From: Bacillaceae bacterium JMAK1
GTDB lineage: Bacteria; Bacillota; Bacilli; Bacillales; Marinococcaceae
Length of the DNA stretch: 64,000 nucleotides
Assembly (NCBI GenBank): GCA_012970285.1
Contig: JIBW01000004.1
Location: 62,001 to 126,000, forward strand
Reading direction: 5' to 3'
Of this stretch, positions 8,065 to 16,178 are shown one piece after another. Position 1 is the stretch's first letter; each line of letters starts with the position of its first letter. Made by a program: the position numbers and the translations under genes. The notes beneath the pieces were generated by a model that was given only the letters and a program-made list of their open reading frames with translations, searched no databases and was not told the DNA's origin.

Positions 8065-9048
8065 TTAAAAGTCGACATCGGTCCCTGTGTTTGTCTCCAT
8101 GGCTTTTTCGTAAAAGTAATTCGCAACGACAATATCAACGATTGCAAGGCCAACGGATTTGAAGACGGTAATTTCTTCATCATGTTCACGGCAGCTAAGT
8201 TCACCAGAAACAATCTTTCCGAGTTCCCCGTGAATTTGATTCACTTGATAATCACCATTTTCAATCGGAGTAATAAGATCTCCAGTCTCTTCAAGTGCAG
8301 CATCAACAGCTTCGACAACAACTTTATGTGCATCTGTCACTGTATGTGTCGGTAATTCTTGCATCGTAGGTCGAAACGATCCGACCGCATTCAAGTGAGT
8401 GCCAGGTCGAAGTGACGCACTGTACACGGGTGTTGAAGAATTGGTTGCAGTTACGACAATTTCGGCATGCGTAATAGCATCATCGGCCTGATCATGGAAG
8501 TGGATGTTCACGGACTGACTTAAATCATGCTGTAGTTTTTGAGCAAAAGCCTCGGCTTTGTCTTTGGAACGGTTATAAAGATGAACGTCTTTAATGTCTC
8601 TCGTAGCAAACACGGCAGCGGCGAGACCGAAGGCTTGTTCACCGGTGCCAATGATAGCGAGGGTCGTTGCGTTTTGTTTCGCTAAGTATTTCGTTGCGAC
8701 ACCTGAGATTGCCCCCGTTCGGATCATCGTCAAGTATGAACCTTCTAATATGGCAACGGGCTCGCCCGTTTTGTAATTGGAGAGGGCGACAAACCCATTA
8801 ATGAGTTTCTTGCCAAGATCTTTGTTATTCGGGGCAACGGTGACGACTTTCACGCCGATCTTTTGGAGACCGTCTGCCACAGATGGCATAAACAAGGCAG
8901 TGTTTTGTTCGTCATCGTAAGGAAGTGCCGTTCGGATTGGGGTGTTGGTCCTCCCGGAAGAGTATTCTTCTAAGGCAACTTCCACTCGCTGAATAATTTC
9001 TTTCATGTCCATAAGTGATGTTAATTGCTTCTCATTTACAATTCTCAA
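8065..9048 (-). CDS. Ornithine cyclodeaminase/mu-crystallin family protein
   Basis: A 327-residue NAD(P)-dependent enzyme. The signature EGSYLTMIRTGAISGVATKYLA, the Rossmann loop AIIGTGEQAFGLAAA (about residues 130-145) and the VVVEAVDAALEETGDL segment are the family pattern. Members deaminate ornithine to proline, reduce cyclic imines or act as alanine or ketimine dehydrogenases. It is the first gene of the operon with the amidohydrolase and quinone reductase, so catabolism of a nitrogenous compound is plausible. GGATC-type spacing before the ATG is modest. Confidence 0.85.
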   Translation of the reverse strand: MRIVNEKQLTSLMDMKEIIQRVEVALEEYSSGRTNTPIRTALPYDDEQNTALFMPSVADGLQKIGVKVVTVAPNNKDLGKKLINGFVALSNYKTGEPVAILEGSYLTMIRTGAISGVATKYLAKQNATTLAIIGTGEQAFGLAAAVFATRDIKDVHLYNRSKDKAEAFAQKLQHDLSQSVNIHFHDQADDAITHAEIVVTATNSSTPVYSASLRPGTHLNAVGSFRPTMQELPTHTVTDAHKVVVEAVDAALEETGDLITPIENGDYQVNQIHGELGKIVSGELSCREHDEEITVFKSVGLAIVDIVVANYFYEKAMETNTGTDVDF

Positions 9049-9333
9049 CGTAGATCCATCCTTTTAAAGAAGTAGTAGAAAGAACTTTCAGAATACAAAT
9101 GACCTACTAACATAATATCAAACTTTTTGCTTCGAGGCTTCGGGATATGCATGAAGCTCTACAACGTTGGATTGTGAGCAGTAGATAAGAAAAAATACAA
9201 AGATGGAAGAGCGCTACTCACAAAGTTATGTTTTCTCCTCACAATAAGCCAGTTATGTGAGGAGAATGAGTGAAAAATAAGCCTGTTTGACGTATTCTAC
9301 TCACATAGTTCTGACGTCTAGAGCAACCTCAAC
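9049..9333. other. Intergenic region with short repeated CTMCTCACA motifs
   Basis: No gene is supported here. The stretch holds a perfect inverted repeat (TTCTCCTCACA at 9233-9243, TGTGAGGAGAA at 9256-9266) flanked by related single copies, CTACTCACAAAGTTA near 9214-9228 and CTACTCACATAGTT near 9298-9311, and an inverted TTGTGAGCAGTAG near 9173-9185. It may be a worn repeat cluster. Confidence 0.4.
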
Positions 9334-9373
9334 AAAAAAACTCCTTGCAAAGCGTCTGCTTCACAAGGAGTTA
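9334..9373 (-). terminator. Terminator of deoD
   Basis: On the minus strand, AACTCCTTG...GAAGC pairs with GCTTTGCAAGGAGTT and is followed by a run of T. It lies just past the deoD stop. Confidence 0.85.
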
Positions 9374-9381
9374 ATCAATGG

Positions 9382-10095
9382 TTACGCAAGGTTAAGTGCG
9401 ATATCCATCATTTTCGTAAATGAATTTTGACGTTCGTCAGCAGTTGTTTCTTCTTGTTTGAATACGTGGTCACTAACAGTAAGGATTGTAAGTGCGTTTA
9501 CGCCAGCGGCAGCAGCGTTCATGTAAAGAGCAGCAGCTTCCATTTCAATACCGAGAATGCCCATGTCACTCCACTTTTTAGCAGCAGTTTCGTCGGCATT
9601 GTAGAACGTGTCACTTGTTAGGACGTTTCCTACGTGAACCGTTTGACCTTGCTCGTCAGCGATGTTCTTCGCTTTCTCAAGAAGCTCGTACGATGCAACC
9701 GGCGCATAGTGGCCTGGTAAGTTGTACTGGCTAACATAGTTCGAGTTCGTAGAAGCTCCCATAGCGAAAATAATGTCGTAAAGGTTCAAGTCGTCTTGAA
9801 GTGCTCCACATGAACCGACGCGAATTAAGTTTTTCACTCCGAAAATGTTAATTAGTTCCCATGAGTAAATGCCGATACTCGGGACACCCATGCCTGTTCC
9901 CATAACGGAGATTTTCTTCCCGTTATACGTTCCTGTATAGCCAAACATGTTACGGACGCTATTAAATTGAACAACGTCTTCTAAATAGTTATCTGCAATA
10001 AACTTCGCACGTAATGGATCTCCTGGTAGAAGAACCGTTTCAGCGATTTCTTTACCTTCTGGATTAATGTGAGCTGTTTGTTTATGTTCTGTCAT
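9382..10095 (-). CDS. deoD: Purine-nucleoside phosphorylase DeoD
   Basis: A 237-residue hexameric-type purine nucleoside phosphorylase. Seen: LLPGDPLRAKFIA (phosphate-binding Gly and Arg), MGTGMGVPSIGIYSWEL, RVGSCGA, the purine-binding EMEAAALYM and the catalytic Asp in TVSDHV. It splits purine (deoxy)nucleosides with phosphate to base and ribose-1-phosphate in the cytoplasm. Length and motifs match the family throughout. It has its own terminator and appears monocistronic; an AAAGGAGACATAC site precedes the start. Confidence 0.95.
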   Translation of the reverse strand: MTEHKQTAHINPEGKEIAETVLLPGDPLRAKFIADNYLEDVVQFNSVRNMFGYTGTYNGKKISVMGTGMGVPSIGIYSWELINIFGVKNLIRVGSCGALQDDLNLYDIIFAMGASTNSNYVSQYNLPGHYAPVASYELLEKAKNIADEQGQTVHVGNVLTSDTFYNADETAAKKWSDMGILGIEMEAAALYMNAAAAGVNALTILTVSDHVFKQEETTADERQNSFTKMMDIALNLA

Positions 10096-10177
10096 GAGTA
10101 TGTCTCCTTTACTGATGGTGTATCAAGAGTTCTCCTTCACTATCCTACATGAGACAGGGCTGTATTGTCCATTTCCT

Positions 10178-10531
10178 TTAGGATTCGTGTGAAGCCGTAT
10201 TTTCTTTCTTAAGGCGGTGTGCGTGATGTTTTGTTCCCCACTCATGCATCGCTTCAAGGATTGGTTGAAGCGTCCGCCCATAATCGGTGATTGAATACTC
10301 TACTTTCGGTGGGACTTGAGGATAGACTTTTCGTGAGACGATGTCTTCTTCTTCAAGTTCACGCAATTGCTTCGTGAGCATTTTCTGAGTAATGCCAGGC
10401 ATTTGACTTCGTAACTCAGAGAAGCGTTGAGTTCCGTGATTAAGCAGGTGAAGGAGAATAATTGGTTTCCACTTGCCGACAATAATTGTTAAGGCGTCAT
10501 CTATTTTGCAAAAGTCGGGTTCATACTTCAT
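10178..10531 (-). CDS. HxlR-family transcriptional regulator
   Basis: A 117-residue winged-helix regulator with the HxlR hallmark GKWKPIILLHLLNHGTQRFSEL, the recognition-helix region GITQKMLTKQLRELE, and the wing YPQVPPKVEYSITDYGR. HxlR proteins often sense electrophiles or redox state and control divergent oxidoreductases. It is divergent from the monooxygenase/FMN reductase pair, with 136 bases between the starts, so it probably controls that operon (inference). An AGGAGG site lies 6 bases before the ATG. Confidence 0.88.
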   Translation of the reverse strand: MKYEPDFCKIDDALTIIVGKWKPIILLHLLNHGTQRFSELRSQMPGITQKMLTKQLRELEEEDIVSRKVYPQVPPKVEYSITDYGRTLQPILEAMHEWGTKHHAHRLKKENTASHES

Positions 10532-10667
10532 CGAGATCCCTCCTAAGTATCATTTTGTATACTATGGTTCTTGAAAGTGCGTACTTCCTAAATAGATCTG
10601 TTTCAATCATACTATCATTAGTCACTCTCATAGAAAAGAAAAGATTCCGAAAGGGTGTTGAAATAGA
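10532..10667. promoter_or_regulatory. Divergent promoter region, HxlR gene / monooxygenase operon
   Basis: Holds the control signals for both strands. A short inverted motif AAGT-GCGT-ACTT is visible near 10575-10586 and TATACT near 10557; assignment to HxlR binding is speculative. Confidence 0.35.
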
Positions 10668-11735
10668 ATGGACAAAGGTCGTTTTAAATCAGGGCAAGGG
10701 TTAGAGTTCGGATTGTATACGTTAGGGGATCATTTGCCTCATCCCGAAACGGGTGAACGAATCTCTGCAAAACAAAGAATTCAAGAAATTATAGAAGTAG
10801 CGAAACTTGCCGAGCAAGCAGGAATTGATTTTATAAGCGTTGGAGAAAGTCATCAAGACTATTTCGCAACACAAGCTCATACCGTCGTTTTAGGCGCGAT
10901 CGCTCAAGCAACAGAAAAAATAAAGATCGGAAGTTCTTCAACCATTATTAGTACGTTAGATCCTGTACGTGTGTATGAGGATTTTTCTACAATTGATTTA
11001 ATTTCTGAAGGACGGACCGAGATTATTGCGGGTAGAGCATCAAGGATTGGTCTTTATGATCTGTTAGGGTATGACTTGCACGATTACGAGGAATTGTATG
11101 AAGAGAAGTTCGAGCTTCTTCGTAAGATCAATGAAGAAGAGGTCGTCAATTGGAGTGGTAATTTCCGAAAGTCGTTAAAAGATGCAAAAGTACTCCCACG
11201 TCCATTAGAAGGGAAGTTACCGATTTGGAGAGCGGTTGGCGGTACACCTGCAAGTGCGATGAAAGCAGGGTATGCTGGAGTCCCGATGTTTCTTGCGCAT
11301 TTAGGCGGTGCGGCTAGTCATTTTAAAGGAACGATTGATGCGTATCGTGAAACGGCTAAGGCGAATGGACATGATCCAGATTCGTTACCGATTGCAACGG
11401 CTGGGTTCTTCTATACTGCAGAAACGACTCAGCAAGCTCAACGGGAATATTATCCACATATTAATGAAGGCATGAAGCTAACCAACGGTCGCGGTTTCCC
11501 GAAACAACAATTTGCTCAAAGCGCAGATATTCGCAGTGTCGTTAATGTGGGAAGCCCACAACAAATCATTGAGAAGATCCTCTATCAACATGAGCTCTTC
11601 GGACACCAGCGCTATATCGGTCAGATGGATTTCGGAGGGGTTACGATGGCGCAACTTCGTAAAAACATTGAGCTGATCGGTACAGAGATCTTACCTGCCA
11701 TTCGAAAATATACGTCTAAAGGACATGATGAATAA
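10668..11735 (+). CDS. Luciferase-like flavin-dependent monooxygenase
   Basis: A 355-residue LLM-class enzyme of the short, single-chain type. The N-terminal strand GLEFGLYTLGDHLPHP, the GIDFISVGESHQDYF segment, STIISTLDPVRVYEDFSTIDLIS and GRTEIIAGRAS are typical of the family, which binds reduced FMN (or F420 in actinobacteria) and oxygenates small organics. The next gene, overlapping by 11 bases, encodes an FMN reductase, so this is a self-contained two-component monooxygenase. It differs from the two organosulfur enzymes at 1 and 2684. Substrate unknown. Confidence 0.85.
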   Translation: MDKGRFKSGQGLEFGLYTLGDHLPHPETGERISAKQRIQEIIEVAKLAEQAGIDFISVGESHQDYFATQAHTVVLGAIAQATEKIKIGSSSTIISTLDPVRVYEDFSTIDLISEGRTEIIAGRASRIGLYDLLGYDLHDYEELYEEKFELLRKINEEEVVNWSGNFRKSLKDAKVLPRPLEGKLPIWRAVGGTPASAMKAGYAGVPMFLAHLGGAASHFKGTIDAYRETAKANGHDPDSLPIATAGFFYTAETTQQAQREYYPHINEGMKLTNGRGFPKQQFAQSADIRSVVNVGSPQQIIEKILYQHELFGHQRYIGQMDFGGVTMAQLRKNIELIGTEILPAIRKYTSKGHDE

Positions 11736-12297
11736 GATGAATGTAGTTGTTCTTTCCGGTTCAACGGTCGGTTCAAAGACGCGTACAGCGATGAACCAAG
11801 TGATGGAGAAGCTTGATAAACATACAGTTGACGCAACGTTAATCGATCTAGCGGATTACACAATCCAGTGGAGTGACGGACGTCATTACCTTGATTACGA
11901 TGGGGATACAAAGTATGTGACTCAAACAATTATGGATGCGGACGTTTTACTTATCGGTACTCCGGTGTTTCAAGCATCCATCCCAGGAACATTGAAAAAC
12001 GTTTTTGACTTGCTTCCAGAACGAGCATTTGAGCATAAGACCGTTAGCGTTGTGATGACAGCAGGATCTTCGAAACATTACCTGATCGTCGACCAACAGT
12101 TAAAGCCGATTTTAAATTATATGAAAGCTCATATTACGCAAAGCTTCGTGTTCGTTGAAGAAAAAGATTTCCTAAATAAACAAATCATCAATGACGACAT
12201 CCACTTTAGACTTCAAGACTTAGTGGACGACACGTTGCTCTTGTCAGAAACGTTAAAGCAGCTTCGTGAACAAAAAGAAGCTGAGTTTGATTTTTGA
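11725..12297 (+). CDS. NADPH-dependent FMN reductase, SsuE-like
   Basis: A 190-residue flavodoxin-fold reductase. The phosphate loop VVLSGSTVGSKTRTA is at the N-terminus and TPVFQASIPGTLKNVFDLLP at about residues 75-94 is the family's substrate-facing segment. It supplies FMNH2 to the upstream monooxygenase and perhaps to the ssu enzymes, which have no reductase in view. Three in-frame ATGs lie at 11725, 11728 and 11737. AAAGGA sits just before the first two, so the second may be the one used. Coupled to the previous gene by overlap. Confidence 0.85.
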   Translation: MMNKMNVVVLSGSTVGSKTRTAMNQVMEKLDKHTVDATLIDLADYTIQWSDGRHYLDYDGDTKYVTQTIMDADVLLIGTPVFQASIPGTLKNVFDLLPERAFEHKTVSVVMTAGSSKHYLIVDQQLKPILNYMKAHITQSFVFVEEKDFLNKQIINDDIHFRLQDLVDDTLLLSETLKQLREQKEAEFDF

Positions 12298-12327
12298 TTA
12301 CGTAAGTAGGACTAGTAATACGTGATG

Positions 12328-12361
12328 AATGGCATTGCTCGTAAAGAGTGATGTCATTTTT
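12328..12361 (+). terminator. Probable terminator after FMN reductase
   Basis: AATGGCATTGCTC pairs with GAGTGATGTCATT (13 bp with three G-U pairs) around GTAAA, followed by T residues. Confidence 0.6.
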
Positions 12362-12454
12362 AGTGTTGTTTACTTTTTAATATGGCTGTTTTTGTAAAGT
12401 TTGTTGTTTTTGTTATATAAATAATGGTCGAAGTTCTATTTCTTTCAAACCTTT

Positions 12455-12853
12455 TTAAACTTCTATTGTCCCAACGATTGTTTTAATACGTTCTTTCTCT
12501 TCGCTTTTATCCATGTATTCAAAAAATCCAAGTCGATTTCCCCACGGGTCTGTGAAAGTTCCCCATTTAACAGGAACTTCTGGTCTTGAATGTATTTCAA
12601 AACTATCAATTTTCAGCTCTTTTACAAGTCTATCTCTTTCAACTTCAATGTTAGTAACTCCTAAACGTAATGGTCCGTTATCGTTAGTAAAAGTTCCTTC
12701 TGCTACCTGTAACCAACAACCAGGAATGAGTTCCCACTCCGCAAATCCCTCGTGTGGAGTAAAATCAGGCTTCTTATTTAGCAGTGTTTCATACCATTCT
12801 TGCCCTTCTTTAATGTTGGAAACCCTAACCTGAGTAGTCATTTCAAAAATCAT
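12455..12853 (-). CDS. VOC-family (glyoxalase/bleomycin-resistance fold) protein
   Basis: A 132-residue vicinal-oxygen-chelate domain. It shows the expected beta-alpha-beta-beta-beta halves: TTQVRVSNIKEGQEWYETLLNKKPDFT, then a second half ending in KWGTFTDPWGNRLGFFEYMD, whose GNRLGFFE segment carries the conserved Glu metal ligand. Members include glyoxalases, dioxygenases and antibiotic-binding proteins; no substrate can be named. A TAGGAGG site precedes the ATG. It is the first gene of an AT-rich accessory stretch. Confidence 0.8.
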   Translation of the reverse strand: MIFEMTTQVRVSNIKEGQEWYETLLNKKPDFTPHEGFAEWELIPGCWLQVAEGTFTNDNGPLRLGVTNIEVERDRLVKELKIDSFEIHSRPEVPVKWGTFTDPWGNRLGFFEYMDKSEEKERIKTIVGTIEV

Positions 12854-12915
12854 TTGGATACCTCCTAATATGTATAATTGTACTATAATTTAGCAATTAA
12901 TCCTCCTGAGAAATT

Positions 12916-13312
12916 TCAAGCGGTTCTCAACATCTGAACTGTTTTAGTATTTGATTTTTGGCAGGCAGAAATAAGCATTTGCCCAACTTGTTTTTCAAAT
13001 GCTATATGCTTATCTATTTCTAACCAACGAAACCAATAGACATAGTTATCCAAATATTTCATTGCAACACCTTGAAAACGTTTCATCCAAGTTTTCAAGC
13101 GGCTATGAAAGTTATTAACGTGCTGAATGTGGTTATTCCTTTCTTCACACGCTGTTTTTGCTCGAAAATGGTGTGTTCGTCATATCATTGAAAGATTTTC
13201 CGCAATCATTACACAGATAGCGTTGTCTTGAACGATATTTACAATTCCGTTTTACTGATGTGCTACCACAATGAACACAACCAAACCAGAAGCAAATCGT
13301 GCTTCACGAATG
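12916..13312 (-). pseudogene. IS1595-family transposase, internally deleted remnant
   Basis: Two pieces of one transposase are visible. The C-terminal piece reads (upstream of the in-frame ATG at 13098) [20 protein letters not shown] then [15 protein letters not shown]-like and YVYWFRWLE, which is the end of IS1595 transposases. Just upstream in another frame lies the N-terminal zinc ribbon (CVHCGS ... [19 protein letters not shown]) followed directly by a stop. Most of the catalytic domain between them is missing and the junction is frameshifted. The element is dead. Confidence 0.75.
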
Positions 13313-13492
13313 CTTTTAAGTAGGATGGGTCGTATCTACGAAACGTTAAAGGCTGCCGTCATTGGAGACCTATTCTATTAAGTTAAAGGGCCAGATTGTT
13401 GAAGAGTGCTCTTAAACTATTAAGGTAGGTATTTATAAGTAATATGATGAATCCTTTATTTATTTTATTCGTATATAAAATGAGGTGATTAG

Positions 13493-13705
13493 GTGAGAAC
13501 TAAGATAATTTATAATCTGGATGAAGGTAAAGAAGAAAAATTACATATCGTTGAATCTGAGCAACAAATTTTTATTCCTGAGAGTAATGATGTGTTTATT
13601 CTCAATGGTTGGGGCTATCATGTAAGTAGACGTGAATTTAAGTACCATAATGGCAACATAGAGGTTACAGTGTTTTGCTATCGTGAAAAGAAGAAAAGAA
13701 GCTAA
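13493..13705 (+). CDS. Hypothetical 70-residue protein
   Basis: Starts at GTG behind an AGGTGA ribosome site. A soluble, charged protein with predicted beta-rich character (KIIYNLDEGKEEKLHIVESE, EVTVFCYREKKKR). No signal peptide, membrane segment or recognised family. A hairpin of the local repeat family lies 41 bases downstream and probably ends its transcript. AT-rich like its neighbours. Confidence 0.55.
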   Translation: MRTKIIYNLDEGKEEKLHIVESEQQIFIPESNDVFILNGWGYHVSRREFKYHNGNIEVTVFCYREKKKRS

Positions 13706-13745
13706 GCATATTTTTGAACGAAGACAAATTTTTCTATAACTATCA

Positions 13746-13773
13746 GGCGCGATCCTGTAAAAAGGATTGCGCC
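13746..13773 (+). repeat. Hairpin repeat, copy 1
   Basis: GGCGCGATCCT pairs with AGGATTGCGCC around a short loop (one G-T pair). Related copies are at 14505, 15272 and a shrunken one at 15927. It follows a gene and precedes the promoter (TATAAT near 13783) of the next. Confidence 0.75.
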
Positions 13774-13826
13774 TTAGCATGGTATAATAATGAGATATAA
13801 AGTTAATTTGTTTTGAGGTGATTATT

Positions 13827-14387
13827 ATGAGTAAAGTACAAGATGCAGAAATTTCACTAAGAAAACCAAACCATACGGATTTAGAAAATCTGTACTTTTG
13901 GAAATACGAAGAGGATAAGCAAGATGCAAAGAAATGGAATGGTCCCTACATAGAAGAGCCCTACATGAGTAAAGATGAATTTTTGAACTCATTCAAAGGT
14001 ACTGAAAATGAAGAAATACCAGGTTTATTAGCAATCATAGTTAATGATGAATTTATAGGTACATTAAATTCTTATTGGGTTGATAAGAATACAGACTGGC
14101 TTGAAATAGGTATTGTAATTTATAACCCAAACTTTTGGAATGGTGGCTTCGGGACAGAAATTTTTAAATTGTGGGTGAATTATATTTTTGAAAATACACC
14201 TTTACATCGTGTGGGGATTTCAACGTGGTCTGGGAACGAGCGAATGATAATTGTTGCAAAAAAAGCAGGTATGATAGAAGAGGCTAGAATTAGGCAGGCG
14301 AGGACTGTCAATAGTAAAAGGTACGACGCTATTAAAATGGGAATCTTAAGAGAAGAATGGGAGCAAAAGAGGGTTCAAAACACTTAA
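13827..14387 (+). CDS. GNAT-family N-acetyltransferase, RimJ-like
   Basis: A 186-residue acetyltransferase. The start is LRKPNHTDLENLYFWK; strand 4-5 region WLEIGIVIYNPNFWNGGFGTE contains the acetyl-CoA pyrophosphate loop in a variant form; TPLHRVGISTWSGNERMIIVAKKAGM is the conserved RimJ/RimL helix pair. It should acetylate an amino group of a protein or small molecule using acetyl-CoA. The ATG 9 bases after an alternative GTG was chosen because GAGGTG sits 6 bases ahead. TATAAT lies about 45 bases upstream. Confidence 0.85.
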   Translation: MSKVQDAEISLRKPNHTDLENLYFWKYEEDKQDAKKWNGPYIEEPYMSKDEFLNSFKGTENEEIPGLLAIIVNDEFIGTLNSYWVDKNTDWLEIGIVIYNPNFWNGGFGTEIFKLWVNYIFENTPLHRVGISTWSGNERMIIVAKKAGMIEEARIRQARTVNSKRYDAIKMGILREEWEQKRVQNT

Positions 14388-14504
14388 GAAGCTTCTTTGC
14401 TAAAGGTTATTATTTATTATATGCTGACTTATAAAAACGAATTAAAGAAAGTGTATTATGAGACAAATCTCTAACAAATCAATATTTTACTTCTTCAATT
14501 ATCG

Positions 14505-14532
14505 GGCGCGATCCTGTATTAAGGACTGCGCT
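14505..14532 (+). repeat. Hairpin repeat, copy 2
   Basis: GGCGCGATCC and GGACTGCGC form a stem around TGTATTAA; flanked by ATTATCGG on the left and TTTAATTT on the right, the same flanks as the copy at 15927. Confidence 0.7.
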
Positions 14533-14611
14533 TTAATTTTAGTATATTACATAATTATAAATATGGACATTAGTTTTGGCTATATAGGCGTGAGTCTTAT
14601 ATTATTTATAG

Positions 14612-14815
14612 GTGATTGGAACACCCTATGACAATGCCGTAACTGAAGCGTCTTTGAAAACAATTAAAACAGAATTCGTTCGCGGAAAGGTTTTTTCTAG
14701 CCAACATGAACTTGATTTTGAACTATTTGATTATGTCCATTGGTACAATCATATCCAAATTCAAGGGTCCCTTGGATATGCCACACCAACTGAATATAAA
14801 ATAGTAGACCTTTAA
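14612..14815 (+). pseudogene. IS3-family transposase OrfB, C-terminal fragment
   Basis: Only the last 67 or so residues of an IS3-family integrase-core transposase remain: GTPYDNAVTEASLKTIKTEF, followed by the QHELDFELFDYVHWYN segment and the final GSLGYATPTEY. The catalytic Glu region (EASLKTIK) is present but the two Asp residues are gone. The sequence after the stop, TGTCCAATTTACTG near 14821, looks like the outer end of such an element. No left end was found. Confidence 0.8.
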
Positions 14816-14868
14816 AAAAGTGTCCAATTTACTGTTGCCATTCCAAAATAACTTGGGAGAATAGAAGT

Positions 14869-15156
14869 GTGAAAAATATGAGAATAAAAATTCTTATTAC
14901 CGTATTAATTTGTGCTATATTAATCGTTGTTTTTTGGCGCTTGAACGTAGAACCGGAACTATCAGAAGAAGAAGCACTTTCGTCAGTAATTGATAAAAAC
15001 AGTAATGAAAACGAAGAAATAGATATATTATCTATAAAAAAACGATGGGGAAACTATATTGTAGAGTGGGAAAAAGTAGAACACTGCGAAGAAGGTACAA
15101 ATACCGTTGACGGAGTTACCGCTGAAATTACAAAAGGTGAGGTATCCATTTGCTAA
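14869..15156 (+). CDS. Hypothetical membrane-anchored protein
   Basis: A 95-residue protein starting at GTG behind GGGAGA (an ATG lies three codons on). One N-terminal hydrophobic span (ILITVLICAILIVVFW, about residues 8-23) is followed by an acidic outer domain (EEEALSSVIDKN, NENEEIDILSIKKRWGNYIV) with a Cys near the end at HCEEG and a final Cys. No family recognised. It sits directly after the IS3 fragment. Confidence 0.55.
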   Translation: MKNMRIKILITVLICAILIVVFWRLNVEPELSEEEALSSVIDKNSNENEEIDILSIKKRWGNYIVEWEKVEHCEEGTNTVDGVTAEITKGEVSIC

Positions 15157-15271
15157 TTTAGGCTATCTCTCTGTGTTCTTTAAAGATTATAGGAAGTATA
15201 TATTTTAAGGACCACAAAGAATTTATAAGAATATAAATATATGGACGAATTCCATGACTAAGACCTAATAG

Positions 15272-15299
15272 GGCGCAATCCTGTAATAAGGTTTGCGCT
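15272..15299 (+). repeat. Hairpin repeat, copy 3
   Basis: GGCGCAATCC and GGTTTGCGC form the stem, followed by CTTTTTG, so it is also a good terminator for the hypothetical gene upstream. The rest of 15157-15406 holds nothing else recognised. Confidence 0.7.
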
Positions 15300-15406
15300 T
15301 TTTGTGAATGGGATAGATTGTTGATTTTAATCGGCTACTGAGAGGATATGATTGAGGAAGGTCGAAAGGTTTATAAGGTCATAAATGCTATAGGGGATGA
15401 AATGTT

Positions 15407-15886
15407 ATGGTTGATGCGAAAGCAGTCCTGTTAAATCAGTTATTGGCAAATGCAAATGATCGAAGCTGGTATGTTTCTTTTAAAGAAGTTGTTGAAGGAA
15501 TCAATGACGACGATGCATTTTGGAAGCCTGACGCTGAAAGTCATAGTATTGCAGAAATCATCCAGCATCTTATTTATTGGAATGAAGTGTGGCAAAAACG
15601 GTATGTTCAGTCTAACTTCAATGCTATACAGTCATTAGAGGATAATGCAGACAGTTTTATCGTCTCTAAAGAGAAAAAGTTTGGAGAACTTAAAGATCAG
15701 CTATTAGATGTGCTGTTGCAATGGTAAGCACTAATCACAAAAGAAGATACGTTAGAATCAACCGTGGCTGGATTTCCTGTAGAAGCTGAGTGGTGGGCAC
15801 TGATTGGTAATGCTGCGACACATAATGCATATCATATTGGCCAAATTGCTTATGTAAGAAAAATGAAAAAGCATTCTTATACATGA
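15407..15886 (+). pseudogene. DinB-family protein interrupted by an in-frame stop
   Basis: The frame reads a DinB/YfiT-type four-helix protein of 159 residues with one TAA at codon 107. The first part has SIAEIIQHLIYWNEVWQKR with the first metal-ligand His. After the stop the same frame continues without shift through VAGFPVEAEWWALIGNAATH and HNAYHIGQIAYVRKM, which carries the other two conserved His. A single CAA-to-TAA change would explain it. The first half alone would lack two of three metal ligands. GGGGAT precedes the ATG. Confidence 0.8.
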
Positions 15887-15926
15887 AATAAAGTGATTAG
15901 GAGTTGGTCTAAGAACTTTATGCCAT

Positions 15927-15948
15927 TATCGGGTGCGCGCTTTAATTT
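15927..15948 (+). repeat. Hairpin repeat, copy 4, stem deleted
   Basis: ATTATCGGG...GCGCTTTAATTT matches the two flanks of copy 2, with the inner stem and loop missing. The remaining gap 15887-16178 holds no recognised gene. Confidence 0.5.
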
Positions 15949-16178
15949 ATGTAGAAATAAGTTTGCGTTTAGTTGCCTCCAGTACTTTCAAGGAGACGTA
16001 GAATGATAGTTTCGCAAATAAGTAGAGCAAAATTCCCCAGTCTATAAGTGAGTTATTGAAGAATAAAGTTTTAAGCCACTAGACCGCCAGTAATGACGTA
16101 ATTCACCTATCGAATTCCTTTATTTATATGTTCGATAACGAATGAAGCAGGTATAGCTAGAAAGTAAGGGGTGCAACA

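Noticed and set aside
13746-15299. A CRISPR array made of the repeated hairpins
   Set aside because: The copies are 750-770 bases apart with genes between them, are not identical, and no cas gene is present.
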